Positions 41,730 through 53,256 of a stretch of DNA of 64,000 bases are shown in pieces. How positions within the stretch are numbered: position 1 is the stretch's first letter; each line of letters starts with the position of its first letter. The stretch covers positions 1,098 to 65,097 of the forward strand of contig QEOQ01000359.1 in the NCBI GenBank assembly GCA_010279815.1, given 5' to 3'. The notes below the pieces were generated by a model. The model was not told the origin of the DNA, searched no databases, and worked only from the letters and a program-made list of their open reading frames with translations. The translations under genes were made by a program, and so were the position numbers. The DNA is from Brachionus plicatilis. Lineage: Eukaryota > Rotifera > Eurotatoria > Ploima > Brachionidae.

Positions 41730-42739
41730 AGTTAACTGACAGTATTCAGCTTCAACGTCAGTATCATCGCTACGATAATAACTTATGCGCTGCTCAGATG
41801 ATGTCGAATTGCTATTAAAATTAGCTAAAAAATAATTTTGCTGACAAATAAACAATTTTGCTGAAAATAATTTTCTGAATAAAATTTACTGATGGGACAA
41901 TCATTTTTACTGAATAAAATATTATATTTAATGATTAATTCTATTATTTTTACTGAAGCGATAATCTAATGCCTTTTTTTTTTTATTTAAAAAAATTTTC
42001 AATTTATTAAAAAGTTCTACATTTTGATATATAGGCGGATCCTTAAAAATTTTCTACGATTAACGGAATTTTATTGAACCGAATTTTCTTGAATTTAAAG
42101 TGACAAGTTTTCAAACATATTATTTAGAGAGTCTTCAATCATTATAAATTAATTTATCTTCATTTAATATAAAATAATAAAATACCTTGAATTTTTTTTC
42201 TTTTTTTGTCATAAATTACTTTCTCAACATTTCTTGAACAAATCCGTAAATTTAAAAACAAAATCAATATTTAAGCTTTTTTCAAAGCCATTAGTCCAAC
42301 AATTACAAATATAAGATTATCTACTTTTAACAATGAAAAGTCATTTTCATTCTTTGTTTTTAAAATACATTTTTAAAAACAAATTGTTTCGTGCATATGT
42401 TTCATATTCATATTCATATTCATTTTGCTGAAATTTAAACTAGTAGTAGTGAGCATGAAATTAGTCACCGTAGTGCCTCTTATAACACTCTTAGTATAAC
42501 TATAATTTCTATTTATTAATATTCTGAGAGAGCCAAATTTTATGAATAAGATCATTAATGATACTTAACTAGTGTTCTATTGCAAAATAACAAAATAAAG
42601 ACAAAATTAAAATATTTCTAAAAACAGTGTTAAACTACAGATAATTTAAATCAAAATTTTATTAAAAAATTTTGATTTTTTTTAAAATTTTTCTTATCAA
42701 AATAACTTTTGACTGTGATAAAATGGTGTTTTTTTTTCT
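41730..42739. other. AT-rich, nothing recognised
   Basis: Includes a small cat/attcat microsatellite at 42400-42425. No supported gene. This is the 3' flank of the LysM gene. Confidence 0.5.
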
Positions 42740-43726
42740 CTAGTAACTAATAACTTTACCGGGTTGTAAGTTGTTACAGTTCAAGGCAGAACAAGTTTGT
42801 AATTGTTCAACACTGGTGCCAAATCTTTGAGCAACAGACCAACAAGTGTCACCATTTTGAATGGTATATTGTCTTCCATAGCATCTGTTTCCGCTGTTGT
42901 AGCCAGACATACTGGTTCCAGCTGTGCCAGTTGGTAGACAAACACTTTGACCAGCTTGGAGGTTATTGCAGTTCAAGTATCCATTCAAGTTATAGAACTG
43001 GTTGATTGAGACTCCGGATTGTGAAGCAAGATTAGCACAGCTATCACCAGCTTTGGTCACATAATTTTGACAACCAGAATAATATCCATTCATGGTTGCA
43101 TAATTGCTTCCATAAGGCAAGCAAACTGTTTGACCAACTTGTAAGTTATTGCAATTGATGCCAGTGTTCAATTGATAGAAATAATTTGATGAGGCACCAG
43201 CCATACTGCTGCAAGTATCTCCAGCTCTGACTTGATAGTTGTTACAATCTTTTGGGTAGTTGGAATTGTATTGACCATTTTGATTAACACCGTAATAAGT
43301 ATTGCTTGGATATGCACTGTTTGTATTGTAGTTTGTGTTGTATCCAGATAGATAGGTTGGATAGTTTGTGTGGTAGGTGGATGGATATCCAGCAGTGGTG
43401 TAACTTGGATAATAGCCAGTAGTGGTATAGACTGGATAATAACCAGGAGTAGTAGAGACTGGATAATAACCAGTAGTTGGATAGTAGCCTGTGTTGTATC
43501 CATTGAATGGAACACAAATAGTTTGACCAATTTGTAAGTATCTTGAATCAACACCTGGATTGGCAGCGGTAATCGCCTCGACACTTGTTCAATAGCGAGA
43601 AGCAATTAGAGAAAAAGTGTCACCAGATTTAACTGTATATGGAGAGTATCCATTTGGACAGTTATTGTATTGTCCAGATACTGACAATGCAATTAATAAT
43701 ACAGAGATTGCTAGTCTGGTAATCAT
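42740..43726 (-). pseudogene. Secreted four-LysM protein gene with one premature stop
   Basis: Reading minus from ATG 43724-43726 to TAG 42740-42742 gives 328 sense/stop-interrupted codons without introns. Signal peptide about 1-18 (MITRLAISVLLIALSVSG). LysM1 about 29-75 (SPYTVKSGDTFSLIASRY ... LQIGQTICVP). A Tyr-rich linker with repeated GYYP units about 80-145. LysM2, LysM3 and LysM4 follow, each with GDTC/GDSC and NCNNLQxGQ. Cysteines inside the motifs resemble the fungal-type LysM. LysM binds chitin or peptidoglycan GlcNAc, so the product would act outside the cell. Codon 46 (43589-43591) is TGA where the other repeats have Gly, a one-base change. Everything after it is open, so it is either a very young pseudogene, an allele, or a base error. 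The deep linker repeats explain the overlapping shadow frames. Confidence 0.8.
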
Positions 43727-43772
43727 TTTATATTTTTCTTTCTTTGGTTTGATTTTTATCTTTTTAGCACAT

Positions 43773-43783
43773 CCTTTTATATT
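43773..43783 (-). promoter_or_regulatory. TATA box of the LysM gene
   Basis: On the minus strand aatataaaagg, close to the consensus, lies about 47-57 bp upstream of the ATG at 43726. Its G-C flank makes it stand out from AT background. Confidence 0.5.
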
Positions 43784-43799
43784 CTGTTTGATTCAGATG

Positions 43800-44332
43800 G
43801 CTTAAAGTATTATTTAATATTGATCAAATATTTGAGTCTTTAGAAAAAGAACTATTTTATATCTCTTTAAACATTTTCATCAACATTTTTTTAAATTGAT
43901 AACTTTTGTCGATCACTCATAATTTTTTTTGTTTTTTTAGTAATTTTAGATCATCTTTTAACCTTGAAAATTTTATCAATATTCTCTTTTTCTATATTCA
44001 AGCTTTTTTTTCAAATTATTTTTCAGTTGTTTTTAACATTTTTTTAGGGTACTGAATTAAGTGATTAATTTGTATATTGTTTACACTTTTTGTAGCTATT
44101 TAATGCATGTCATTAAAACATCCTTGTCTTACCATTTTGAAAGAAAGAAACAATTTTATTTGAACCCTTTTTAATCAGTCTTTTAAGACATTTACTTCAT
44201 TTTTAAACATTGAAAATCAAGATACCATTAGACATTAAATCAATAATTTTTAAAAATCTGTTGTCGATAACTAATAATTTTTTTTTTGTTTTTTTAGTAA
44301 TTTTATATTATTTTTTTTTATCAATTTAACAG
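43800..44332. other. AT-rich upstream region, nothing recognised
   Basis: Two similar blocks (about 43900-43935 and 44255-44300: ttgtcgatcactcataattt and ttgtcgataactaataattt followed by tttttagtaattttag/ata) show a local duplication. No gene. Confidence 0.45.
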
Positions 44333-44742
44333 CGCAGAGCTTCGAAATTTGTTTCTTCAATTAGAAACAAACCTATGAAAGCAGATTGAAGGCTTTGAAC
44401 ATTCCAAATCTTGTCGAAATAAGAAAAAGTGGTGATCTAATTCAATTATACAAGTTTATGCATGGAATTGAATTGGTTGAAAAAGGCAACAATTTTAATG
44501 TCACACAAAACCAAGGAAGAGGTCACTGCTTCAAATATCACAAAGAAATTTCCAGGCTCCAACATAGAGATAACTTTTTTTTCAACAGAACCGCTAGCAT
44601 ACGAAACTCGCTAACAAATGAATTAGTTGAAGCCCCCAATGTTAACAGCTTAAAAGTAGGCATTGATTGCTGGATGAGCAGCAATTTGTTATTTTATTTT
44701 ATTAGGAAATCCTTAAAATCCTTTAAAATTTTTTTTAAATGA
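44333..44742 (+). pseudogene. LINE reverse-transcriptase C-terminal fragment
   Basis: RRASKFVSSIRNKP, a 1-bp shift, SRLKALNIPNLVEIRKSGDL, IQLYKFMHGIE, then NQGRGHCFKYHKEIS, FFFNRTASIRNSLTNELV and a stop at 44742. This is the standard LINE ORF2 tail (RRA.K ... L.L..L..RR..GDLI..YK...G ... FF..R....WN.L). 5'-truncated at about 44333. Very short 3' end, no clear poly(A). Confidence 0.7.
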
Positions 44743-45110
44743 AATTTTTTAAAAAATGTTAACGTCTCGTTACTCGCAATATAAAGCCCTGCTTCGTTAT
44801 CTTAATTTTAATTGAGTAGTTATTTCGAAAATTGCTATCTTTGCGTCAAATTTCCAACGATTTTTAATTTTGACTTCTTTGCATCCATTTGATTTTTTTG
44901 AAGCAGTATTTTGCGTGTATTTAAAAGAAAAGCTTCTTGTCTTAATCATTTCAAATAAGGATGCGTTTCAAGTTGGATAATAAAAGATCAAAAATTAGAA
45001 TTGAAAATTAAAAATAAATATATAGAAAGTCTTGAAGTTAAATTAAAATTCAATTGAAATTTAATCGAAGTTCAATTGTTTCTGCAAGATAGATTTCATA
45101 CGTAATAACC
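44743..45110. other. AT-rich, nothing recognised
   Basis: No ORF of note on either strand. Confidence 0.4.
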
Positions 45111-45119
45111 AATATCAGA

Positions 45120-46010
45120 CTCTTTCAGGGAGACAAAAATTTAGAACAAAGGCTAAATTAGAAAACGCTTTGAAATGTTATGATGATCTAATAAGAAAAA
45201 TTAGTTTAAAACAAAAAAAATCTGAAATTATTTATCCTGTAAAAACAGACTTTAAAAATGATTTTGTTCTAGATTAAAAAAGAATTCAGCCCAAATCAAG
45301 ATTTTTGTAAAGTTTTATATTTTAAAGATAAACATTACATACCTAATTTTTTTTTTCACAGCGAATTTGTAAAAAGATTCAATCTACATCTTCCATTTCT
45401 TTATAAAATTAAACTTTTAAGGAAGTATTTAAATAAATTTTTTTTCTAAATGATACAATATTTAATTCACGTTTTGCGGTAGTAAGTGAGAAAATTGAAT
45501 TCCAAATAACTAATTTTTGAAAAATAATTGCAATGATGAAGATTTAAGTGTTCCTTTAAAAATTGAACTTTCTTCAAATGGTACTCAAGTACGAAATAGT
45601 TATAATTTTATAAATTTCACATTCACAATATTAAATTAATTCGAAAGAGCTAAAACATGTAGGAGAAATTATACCTAAAGAATAGCATATCTAAAAGAAG
45701 AATATGACTCACTAAAAGATCTTTTTTATTTAATAAATGAGGAGATTAAAGGCTTAAAAGAAATAATATATATTAATCAGGTTTTTAATTTAGAATAATT
45801 TTTGTGGTGATTGGAAAATTACATCCATTGTATTAGGACTAAATAATGCGACTTCAAACCATCCGTGTGTCTAGTGTACTGAAAATAATTATGATTTTTC
45901 CGATGTTGAAAAAAAATTTTTCAATCACAGATACGAAATTTTTCGCAAGAACAATTGATCAACACCATTATCTAATGACTATAAAAAAGGTAAATTTATA
46001 ATACAAATGT
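45120..46010 (+). pseudogene. Unknown transposon-like ORF remnant
   Basis: Broken coding-like pieces: GRQKFRTKAKLENALKCYDD and PVKTDFKNDFVLD (45125-45275), FNLHLPFLYKIKLLRKYL (about 45380), then EEYDSLKDLFYLINEEIKGL, GDWKITSIVLGLNNATSNHP and CVWCTENNYDFSDVE (45690-45925). The GD-K...L.GL..A.S..PC.WC pattern is one I associate with repeated, transposon-encoded proteins of invertebrates, function unknown. Contains the 74-bp repeat shared with 34327-34400. Confidence 0.4.
45758..45831 (+). repeat. 74-bp exact repeat, second copy
   Basis: Same as 34327-34400. Here it sits within the coding-like remnant and extends naturally on both sides. Confidence 0.75.
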
Positions 46011-47005
46011 GAAGGTTTGCTTAAGGAATAAAGCTAAATCGATTAAAAATCTATTTATTGCACCTTTAAGAATTACAGATGTGTTATTTATTCTGTGATT
46101 AAATCAATATTACTAATTGATAAAAAAATTACAAAACAATCCAATACAAAAATTTACTATGAAATCCACCAAATTACTGCAAAATATTTGGACTTAAACT
46201 GAAAAATGTTAGATAAAATTTTTCTTTGTGGAAAACAAATGATTGAAAAATAACAAGAGATTTTAAGGTCCAGAAAAGATTAAAATGTTAAGAATAATTG
46301 AAATATAAAATGATTTGGGTGCATTTATAAAAGTTAATTACTTCATAAGTTATGAAACTACTTTTTTCAAATCTTTAATGATTAATGAGATAATTCTCTT
46401 AATGAAGAATAAACAAAACAAAAGGTAGAAAATTGGTATAATATATTTAAATTAATTTATATATAAAACATAAAACACCTAACATTCATTCATTTGGTAC
46501 ACATTTTTTACAATTTCAAAGGTTGTGTTTTTGTGATTTTTTTATATACAAATAATTAATAAAAAATAAAAAGGAAAAAATGTCAATCTATTTTAAAGCC
46601 TTTTAATTAGTGAATTTTTAGCCAATCAAAATATTTCTTTCAGAAAATGTGTTCACTTTTCATAAATTATGATAAATTAATTTTAATAATAAAAATATTT
46701 TATTCTCAAAAAAATTTTGAATTGTTCTAAATTCTGAATTGTTATTAATGAAAAAAACATCTTATGTTTTTATTGAATTAATAGTAAAGAGTTGATTATA
46801 TGGACTTTATTCAAAAGTCCACCAAACTGACGCTTCGTTTTTTTTTTTTTATTTTTATCTTAGCTTTTGTGTTTTTTTACATTATGTTTTCAGCTATTTT
46901 GATTGTTTCTATTTTAATTGGTTAATTGAATTAACATAATAAATTAAAATTAACTTAGCTATTCTATACTCTATTTAAATACTTTCTATTTTAATTGTTT
47001 ATCAA
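46011..47005. other. AT-rich, nothing recognised
   Basis: No supported gene. Ends at the telomere-like tract. Confidence 0.5.
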
Positions 47006-47039
47006 GGGTTAGGTTAGGGTTAGGATTAGGGTTAGGGTT
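47006..47039 (+). repeat. Interstitial telomere-like tract
   Basis: About five units of gggtta with small variants (gggttaggttagggttagga, then ttagggttagggtt). It directly abuts the left inverted repeat of the element at 47040-48366. Too short to be a chromosome end, and sequence continues on both sides. Confidence 0.8.
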
Positions 47040-48366
47040 TAAAATTATAAAAAAAGGAAAATCAGTAGATTGGAACGAAATTCAAAAATGGTGAAAGCAA
47101 CATTTGAAAAAGATTTCAAACTCAACGATGCCATAAGCAAAAAAAAGGAAAAAAAAAAGAACAAGTAACGTTTCCTAGACATTTACTCAAATAGACTCAA
47201 ACACTTTTTCACTATTCCCGGAAGAGATATTAGTTGATCCTGAAGGATCATGTCCAAGCTCTAGGTGGCCTTGGCAAAACCATTTTTCCGGTATAAACGA
47301 ATGGTCCATTGGTAACCATTATAGAGCCTTTGTTGTTATAAATGATGACAATTTACCTGATATGGTTGGTATTGAAAGCTTAAATAGAATTTATGTTGGC
47401 ATTGCGACACTAAGTTCTAAAAAGTGTAAGACCATATATTTTTCGACCTGAAAGAGTTAAAAGAGTTAGACCAAAAAAGAAAATTTTTTTTTTTAATGCA
47501 AAATTTATCTAAATCTTAACATAAAGCCAGGACAAGAGGCAATAGGGATTCGTTAGGAAACAAAAGAAAAAAATTTATTATCAATCTACGGCTAATAAAA
47601 CAGTATTTACTGAGTCAAAATTTCGTTTTAATATAACTTATTCTTACAGAGGCTTTGCTTTCAATGTCGTTAGCAAATTTTCGAGATCCGAGGACTAAAA
47701 ACTATTTTCGTGGTATATTTTTTTAATTGTTACAAAAATATTAATTCATAATAAAAGTTTTGATAATATTAAATAATTAAAATATAACATTCATTAAGTT
47801 TTTCTCGAATAATATAATTACAAAAAATTCTTAAAATTTTTAAGGTTGATTTTAATTTGCTTCAAGATTATTGAAGGTTGATCACATACAATATTATTTT
47901 TGGTCAGAATTATATTAATTTTTCTATTCTTGTTAGTTAAGGATACTATTAAATTTTTTATAATTAATTAAAGTATTTAATAGATACAATTTTATTTATT
48001 TAAAAAAAAAAAAACAAAATAAAATAAAATTACTAAACAAAAAAAAGGAAATTTAAAATTTTTTGATTCCATTTTTTTTTGTTCTTTGCTAGTTTTTTAC
48101 AAGCTTTAGCGAAACTTTTTCTATGCTTTCAGTATAAATTTTTCTATGCTTGCTCTTTTGTTCAGGGATAACCGGAAATGGAATCAAATTTTCACTTTTT
48201 GATATTTTTGACCATATAAGTACTTGAGAATGTGACATTACTTGTTCTTTTTTTTTTCCTTTTTTTTGCTTATGGCATCGTTGAGTTTGAAATCTTTTTC
48301 AAATGTTGCTTTCACCATTTTTGATTTCGTTCCAATCTACTGATTTTCCTTTTTTTTTATAATTTT
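47040..48366. mobile_element. Inverted-repeat element with unknown ORF
   Basis: 47040-47166 and 48241-48366 are inverted copies of about 127 bp at high identity (ggaaaatcagtagattggaa, gtgaaagcaacatttgaaaa, ctcaacgatgccataagc). The left copy begins with a coding-like MVKATFEKDFKLNDAISKKK. The interior has an ORF, 47212-47452 plus, reading PEEILVDPEGSCPSSRWPW, NHYRAFVVINDDNLPDMVG and IESLNRIYVGIATLSSKKC, which I do not recognise. No target duplication found. Confidence 0.6.
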
Positions 48367-48775
48367 TAATACTGACCATTATGTAGAATAAACGAATTTT
48401 CAACATCAGATTTCGATTCAGGGCCTAAAATCGCTAACGAAGAAAACATTTAATTATCGATTCTTTAATGAAGAAAAAATTGAATTTTTGATTCGTTAAT
48501 ATCCGATAATAGAAAAAACTGTTCTGATAAAAAATTTTTTTAATTGAAAAGAAATTGAAAAGAAAAGCCATTTTTGAGGGGGTCACTTAAAAACGCAGTA
48601 TTTAAGATAGCTCGGTTAATTTTGAGCATAAAAAATTGATAGCACTAAAAAAGCCAAATTAAATAGCAATAAACTTTATTAAAAAAGCAAAAGAAATATT
48701 AGCACTAATTAAATTTTCAAGTTTTTAGCTTGAAAAAAAAAGTTGAAATAAAAACAATATCGACCTAGAAAAAGA
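48367..48775. other. AT-rich with gat/gcac repeats, no gene
   Basis: tcgattc/gattcgtta motifs at 48410-48515. From 48600 to 48720, short gatagcac / attagcac motifs in inverse orientation to those at 49290-49520. Confidence 0.4.
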
Positions 48776-49154
48776 TTAATAGTTTAATATTGTAGATAAG
48801 TTATCATAAAATTTATCAAAGGTATCCAATGAATAAGTTTTAACTATCTCATTAATTCTTTCATCCAAAAGAATGTACTTTGGCTTACGTTTAAATATAG
48901 TTCCAGTTTCTAATTTGACTATATTTTCTTCAGAATTTTCTTTGGTTATATCATATCCAAACCATGTTTCTTTCATGCATTTAAAATAAGTATCCAATTG
49001 ACTAAAATACTCTTGATTTTTTTCCAAATTGCCATAAATTCTAAAAAATTGATACTTAACATCATTAGATGGAATAAAAGCCAATACTTGAGCTATTATT
49101 TATGTGTATATTTTGTAGATCATTAATTAGATCATCTAAAGTGTTTTCAGCCAT
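48776..49154 (-). CDS. Small unknown protein gene, probably frameshifted
   Basis: ATG at 49152-49154 opens MAENTLDDLINDLQNIHINN. A frame change near 49085 leads into a 102-codon frame: IPSNDVKYQFFRIYGNLEKN, QLDTYFKCMKETWFGYDITK, EENIVKLETGTIFKRKPKYI and TYSLDTFDKFYDNLSTILNY, stop at 48776. Acidic, mixed helix-like composition. No family recognised. The change of frame could be one base error, a pseudogene lesion or a tiny intron. Confidence 0.45.
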
Positions 49155-50320
49155 CTAAAGTGAATTTTAAATAAAAAATAAAAAAAAAGTTGGAAATAAA
49201 TTATTTTTAACAAAGTAAAATTTCAAGTGAACAATCTTGTTCAAAAATTTTTAGATACTCGATTAAATTTCATCGCAGATCTTTTTTTGCTGATTTTTTT
49301 TGCTTTTTTGATTGTGCTTTATTTATTGATTATGCTAATTTAAGATTACTATTTTTTGGCTAATTTTTTGGCTAATTTTTATGCGAATTTTTTTGCTATT
49401 TCTTATGCTAATTTTATCCTCTTAATTGCTATTTATATAAATTAATTAATTTTTTTTGCTTTTTTGATTGTGCTTAATTGATCATGCTAATTTAAGATTG
49501 CTATATTAAGATAGCACCATTTATTGAATAGAATGCCTTATTCTCATTACTGATAAAAAAATAAAAAATGAAGTTAAAATATTTTTTTATTTTTAATATG
49601 AATAAGTTTTAGAAATAGAATTTGTTCTGATCTAGTTGACCTGGTAATACCATAATAAATAAATAAAATTATAAAAAATTAAAGAAAATTAAAATTAATT
49701 TATCATCTTTCAGGTGTTTCACTTTGGGAAACAATTTCGAAATTTCGATTAATCTATTTCGAATATTTCTACTCCGCTTAAATTTAAATTGACGATCATT
49801 TGATGTATTTTAGCAAAGCTCAATTTATAAAAAACGAAAAACAGAGCGAAAATAGTTTTTTAAACTAAATATATTACCCTAAAATATAATAATATCACAA
49901 ATTCAACTTAAAATTATTTTTTTATCTGAGATTGAAAAAAATAATTTGAAACATCGCACATATTCAATTTTATTTCAACATTTGATTTTAGATAACAAAT
50001 TTTTAAAATTATGAAAAAACCTAACTTAAAAATAATTTTTTACAAAAAATTTTTTTATTTTTTATTCTTCCAGTCCTTTTTACGCCATCTTACACCCAAT
50101 TATATGGACACTTGAGTTTATTTTTATGCTCACCCAAAAAGAATTTAAACACCAAAACCAGATAGAAATTAAAACAAAAACCTGAAAGAAAATTAAAACT
50201 AATTTTGAAAGATTTAACAAAAAATCCAAAAATTCACGTGCGCTTTAAAAATGAACCCAAAAAAAGAAATGAATTTTTAAAAATAATAAAAAATTAAATA
50301 AAAAAAATGTGCCACGAAGT
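49155..50320. other. AT-rich, with a direct repeat of gctaattt motifs
   Basis: 49295-49352 and 49446-49504 share ttttttttgcttttttgatt, gtgctt and atgctaatttaagatt. Between them ggctaattttt recurs. The rest, to 50320, has no supported gene. Confidence 0.5.
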
Positions 50321-51430
50321 GCCATCAAGTTGGTTGACAGCGACTCCATAGTCGAGCAGCTGTCGTCCCTGGAAAACAAGCTTTCTTCCCTGCTGACGAA
50401 ACAAGACCAGAAAACGGGCAGAAATTCGAGCTAATCGACTGCACCGACCTCAAGATCAAACTTAAAGCCATCATTACCTCTCTGATCACCAACAACTTCT
50501 CCATCATCAAAAAACACCTGGAGTCCAAGTCGAGCCCGGGCCTCATCCCCATCAAGCAGACTTGTGTCCGCCTGCTCGCTTCGATCTTGCCAAGCAAATC
50601 AGCTCCGAGTTCAACTCCTTCAACGAGACCAAAAATTGGCTCGAAAAATTTCTTCTCATCAAAAAATCTGAGCTGCGCGACATGAGCCTCCAATTCGTCC
50701 TCACCTATCTTAAGTACATGCAGCCACCAACAACTGCCAGGACAATTTAATTTTGATAAAAAAAATCCTGTAACCACCGCCTGTCTAAATTGTGTCAAAG
50801 AATGGAAGGCCTTGGTGGAGAGCGAAAAAGAGTGGAGCGACAGCATGAGGATGACAATGGAAAAGAGCGCCAGGACTTTGAGACCAAGCTCAATTTGGAA
50901 CTGCTGAGCAAATATTTGCCCAAGTTCGACCAGTTGTCGACCAACTTTCCATTGATCACAGCCTACATTCGATATTTCAGCAAAGTTTGAATCTAATGGA
51001 CCTGGAGCAAATAGAGATTGACTTGTCGCTGAAAGTGGAAGCTGACGATTTGATGGCCCGATTGGTGCCTTTTTTCAGCTTGTGCTCAGCTCTAGCGAAA
51101 TGGTCAAGTTCGATGCAGATTTGATGTAAATGTGCTTGAGAATGCAGATGGCAGCTGGTGCAGCCACTGAATTTTCGGAGACTGTTTTGTGCCAGAGAAA
51201 AAAGAAATATTGTTTTGTTGGATCAGGCTGGTGAGGTCGGATTGGACCGGTTTTTGGCGCTGGTCGACCCGTCCGACCCTTTTATGTTTTATTCTGGCTT
51301 GTTGAATGCCAATGTGGATTGGATGTGTATGCGGACAGAGTGAGTGCCATTAAGGCTATAAAGGCATTAAAGTGCAGATTGGAGAGCAAGCCGATTGTTA
51401 ATCTTTTTGCTCAAACAAGCGCTTGAAAAG
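50321..51430 (+). pseudogene. GC-richer gene remnant, possibly URB1/NPA1-like
   Basis: Coding segments in changing plus frames: KLVDSDSIVEQLSSLENKLS; FELIDCTDLKIKLKAIITSL, ITNNFSIIKKHLESKS and CVRLLASI; FDLAKQISSEFNSFNETKNW, LRDMSLQFVLTYLKYMQ; NPVTTACLNCVKEWKALVES; LELLSKYLPKFDQLSTNF, LITAYIRYFSKV; LDRFLALVDPSDPFMFYSGL, NANVDWM. The succession of a helical repeat, LLASI, FDL..., and 'D.R...QFVLTYL' recalls the N-terminal part of nucleolar pre-ribosomal-associated protein 1, a 60S-assembly factor. At least six frame breaks. Codons favour G/C at third positions, unlike every other gene here. Related-looking pieces lie at 53935-54120 and 54935-55070. A 173-codon minus frame over it is a shadow. 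Confidence 0.4.
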
Positions 51431-52079
51431 GTCAGTTTTATTTTATTTTTTTTTAAGAGACTGTCCAAGTCTTGCGGCAGTGAAGTTTGGAGCAAAAAAA
51501 CTTTTAGCATTTAAAATCCTAAAATCTTTAAATCCTAAAATCCTTAAATTGGTAAACGTTAACCAATTTAAATTTAACTTTTTAACAAAATTTAACTTCT
51601 GATTGAGGCGTAGATATTTTTTCATTTAAAAGAGTTATTTTCATAGAAAATAAAATTTAAAGTCAAAGTCTAGACTTGTCTTTGACTTTTGACCAACTCT
51701 GATTCAAAATTTGTTTTTTTCTAGAACATTTTTTGATTGATTTAAACTTTAAATTTTTCTAAAAATTGTTACATAATTAAATACATGATTAACTTTAATT
51801 CATCCATATCTCTTATCTCATTATAATCCATTATTTAATTAATTGAAAATTTTCAGTTTCAAGCCAAATGAACATAAAATTTACTTAAAATATTTGCTGG
51901 TTTATTTGAAGATCAAGCAATAAAAAATAAATAAAACAATTGCTAACAAAAAATATATTTAATTTTTATTTATATTGATTTTTTTTGACTTTTACACTTA
52001 TGCTGTCAACGGGTTAAATTTGGTACAATAAGCAAAAACGAAATATTAAAAATCCCTAAGCTAAAGTTCTGAAGGACCA
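51431..52079. other. AT-rich; contains a ttgac/gtcaa MITE-like tract
   Basis: 51655-51712 holds aaagtcaaagtctagacttg and gacttttgaccaactctg, a motif pair seen again in the aminopeptidase intron (60585-60845). No gene. Confidence 0.4.
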
Positions 52080-52150
52080 TAACATGTTCTGTAAATTGAA
52101 ACAACTGTTACATCCTCTGTACCAATATACTGATCCTGCAAAACTATGCA
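52080..52150. repeat. MITE family A, fragment
   Basis: acatgttctgtaaattgaaa, caactgttacatcctctgta and ccaatatactgatcctgcaa match the ends of the copies at 1322 and 18357. Confidence 0.6.
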
Positions 52151-52162
52151 TCATTGATTGAA

Positions 52163-53169
52163 TCATTGATTTAGGTCCTCGGCATCGTTCACGGTGTCGT
52201 TTAGTTTTTCATTTAGGCTTTCTTTCGGTACAGGACATAACCTCGATTTCCTGGATATTTGCCCTGATTGAATGCTGCTTGGTTCATTGATTGATTGATC
52301 TAGATCCTCACTTTCTGAGGATATCCAAACAAACTCAATTGAGGGTTTTTTGACATTTGCCACAAAAATTATAGAGGAGGATTCCTCGATAGAGGTGTCA
52401 TCCTCTCTCTCTCTTTTGATTGATTTTTTATCTTTCAGATATAGTTTTTCAGATTTTAAATTTCTAAATATAGATGATTTATTAAGCATGTATTCAATGC
52501 ATGTTTAAATTAATCACGATATTTTAGTTTAAGTTTGATTGACAGTAATTAACAGCTTTTCGAGCAAAGAAATTTTATTTTAATTCAAACAATTGTTTGC
52601 TTTTCAGGATAGTCTTTTGGTTAACTTGAACAACAATTGGAAAACTGACTTTATATCGAAAAGATGAAAAGTCTTAATTTTAATTTTTAATTTTTTTCTA
52701 TTTTTAGTTACTCTGAGGCCGAGTCGGACACAGGATCCATTAGTTCCGAATACAAGGCCAAAGTAGCCAGGCCAAAGTAAATCAGCATCAATGAACAGAA
52801 ACACTCGATAAAAATAATTACCTTCAAGCTTTGTGCTATCGTCTGCTTTAAAAATTATTGTATCTCTCATAATAAGATTTTTAAGTTGACCGTAGGAGAC
52901 TATTAATCCATTTCGTGGAATTAACCTCTCTAAAACAGGTTCTCTTAATACTTCTTAAAATTGTATTAATAATTAATAATAGGAATAAATTTTGTTGAAT
53001 AAAGATAATTAAATAAACAACCTTTTGAGTAGATAGAATCATATTTGCTATTGAAATTTTGAAAATGAATCTTATATGATTCATTATTAGTTATTTCTCG
53101 AACAATAGCATCCCTCCAAACTCCAGTGCTGTCAAGCACTTGAACATTTTGATTGATCAAAAAGCTCAT
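52163..53169 (-). CDS. Putative multi-exon gene, small Tudor-like N-terminus
   Basis: Proposed first exon 53169 to about 53024: MSFLINQNVQVLDSTGVWRD, AIVREITNNESYKIHFQNF, NSKYDSIYSK, a short beta-barrel-like pattern as in Tudor/agenet-type readers. A 70-80 bp intron (donor gttgtt, acceptor ending ttaagag) leads to PVLERLIPRNGLIVSYGQLK, NLIMRDTIIFKADDSTKLE (about 52948-52824). Another donor gtaatt follows. Downstream possible exons: ELMDPVSDSASE (about 52740) and a Ser/Glu/Lys-rich segment 52489-52163 (KREREDDTSIEESSSI, FVWISSESEDLDQ). The first two exons join in frame; the rest is uncertain. Function would be guesswork beyond a possible methyl-lysine/arginine reader. Confidence 0.4.
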
Positions 53170-53256
53170 TTTAAATATTTATAATTTAAAACAATACAAA
53201 GATTTTAAATTTAAATAGCGTTTAAAGATTTTTTATTAATTTTCAAATTTGTACAT

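Noticed and set aside
40417..42555. ORFs at 40417, 41081 and 42373
   Set aside because: Biased AT-rich translations without any family signature.
43168..43605. 145-codon and 77-codon minus ORFs in the LysM gene
   Set aside because: Alternative frames of the Tyr-rich repeated linker; the LysM frame continues through here apart from one stop.
47006..47039. Chromosome end
   Set aside because: Only about five units, with ordinary sequence on both sides.
50325..50846. 173-codon minus ORF
   Set aside because: Antisense shadow of GC-richer plus-strand coding segments.
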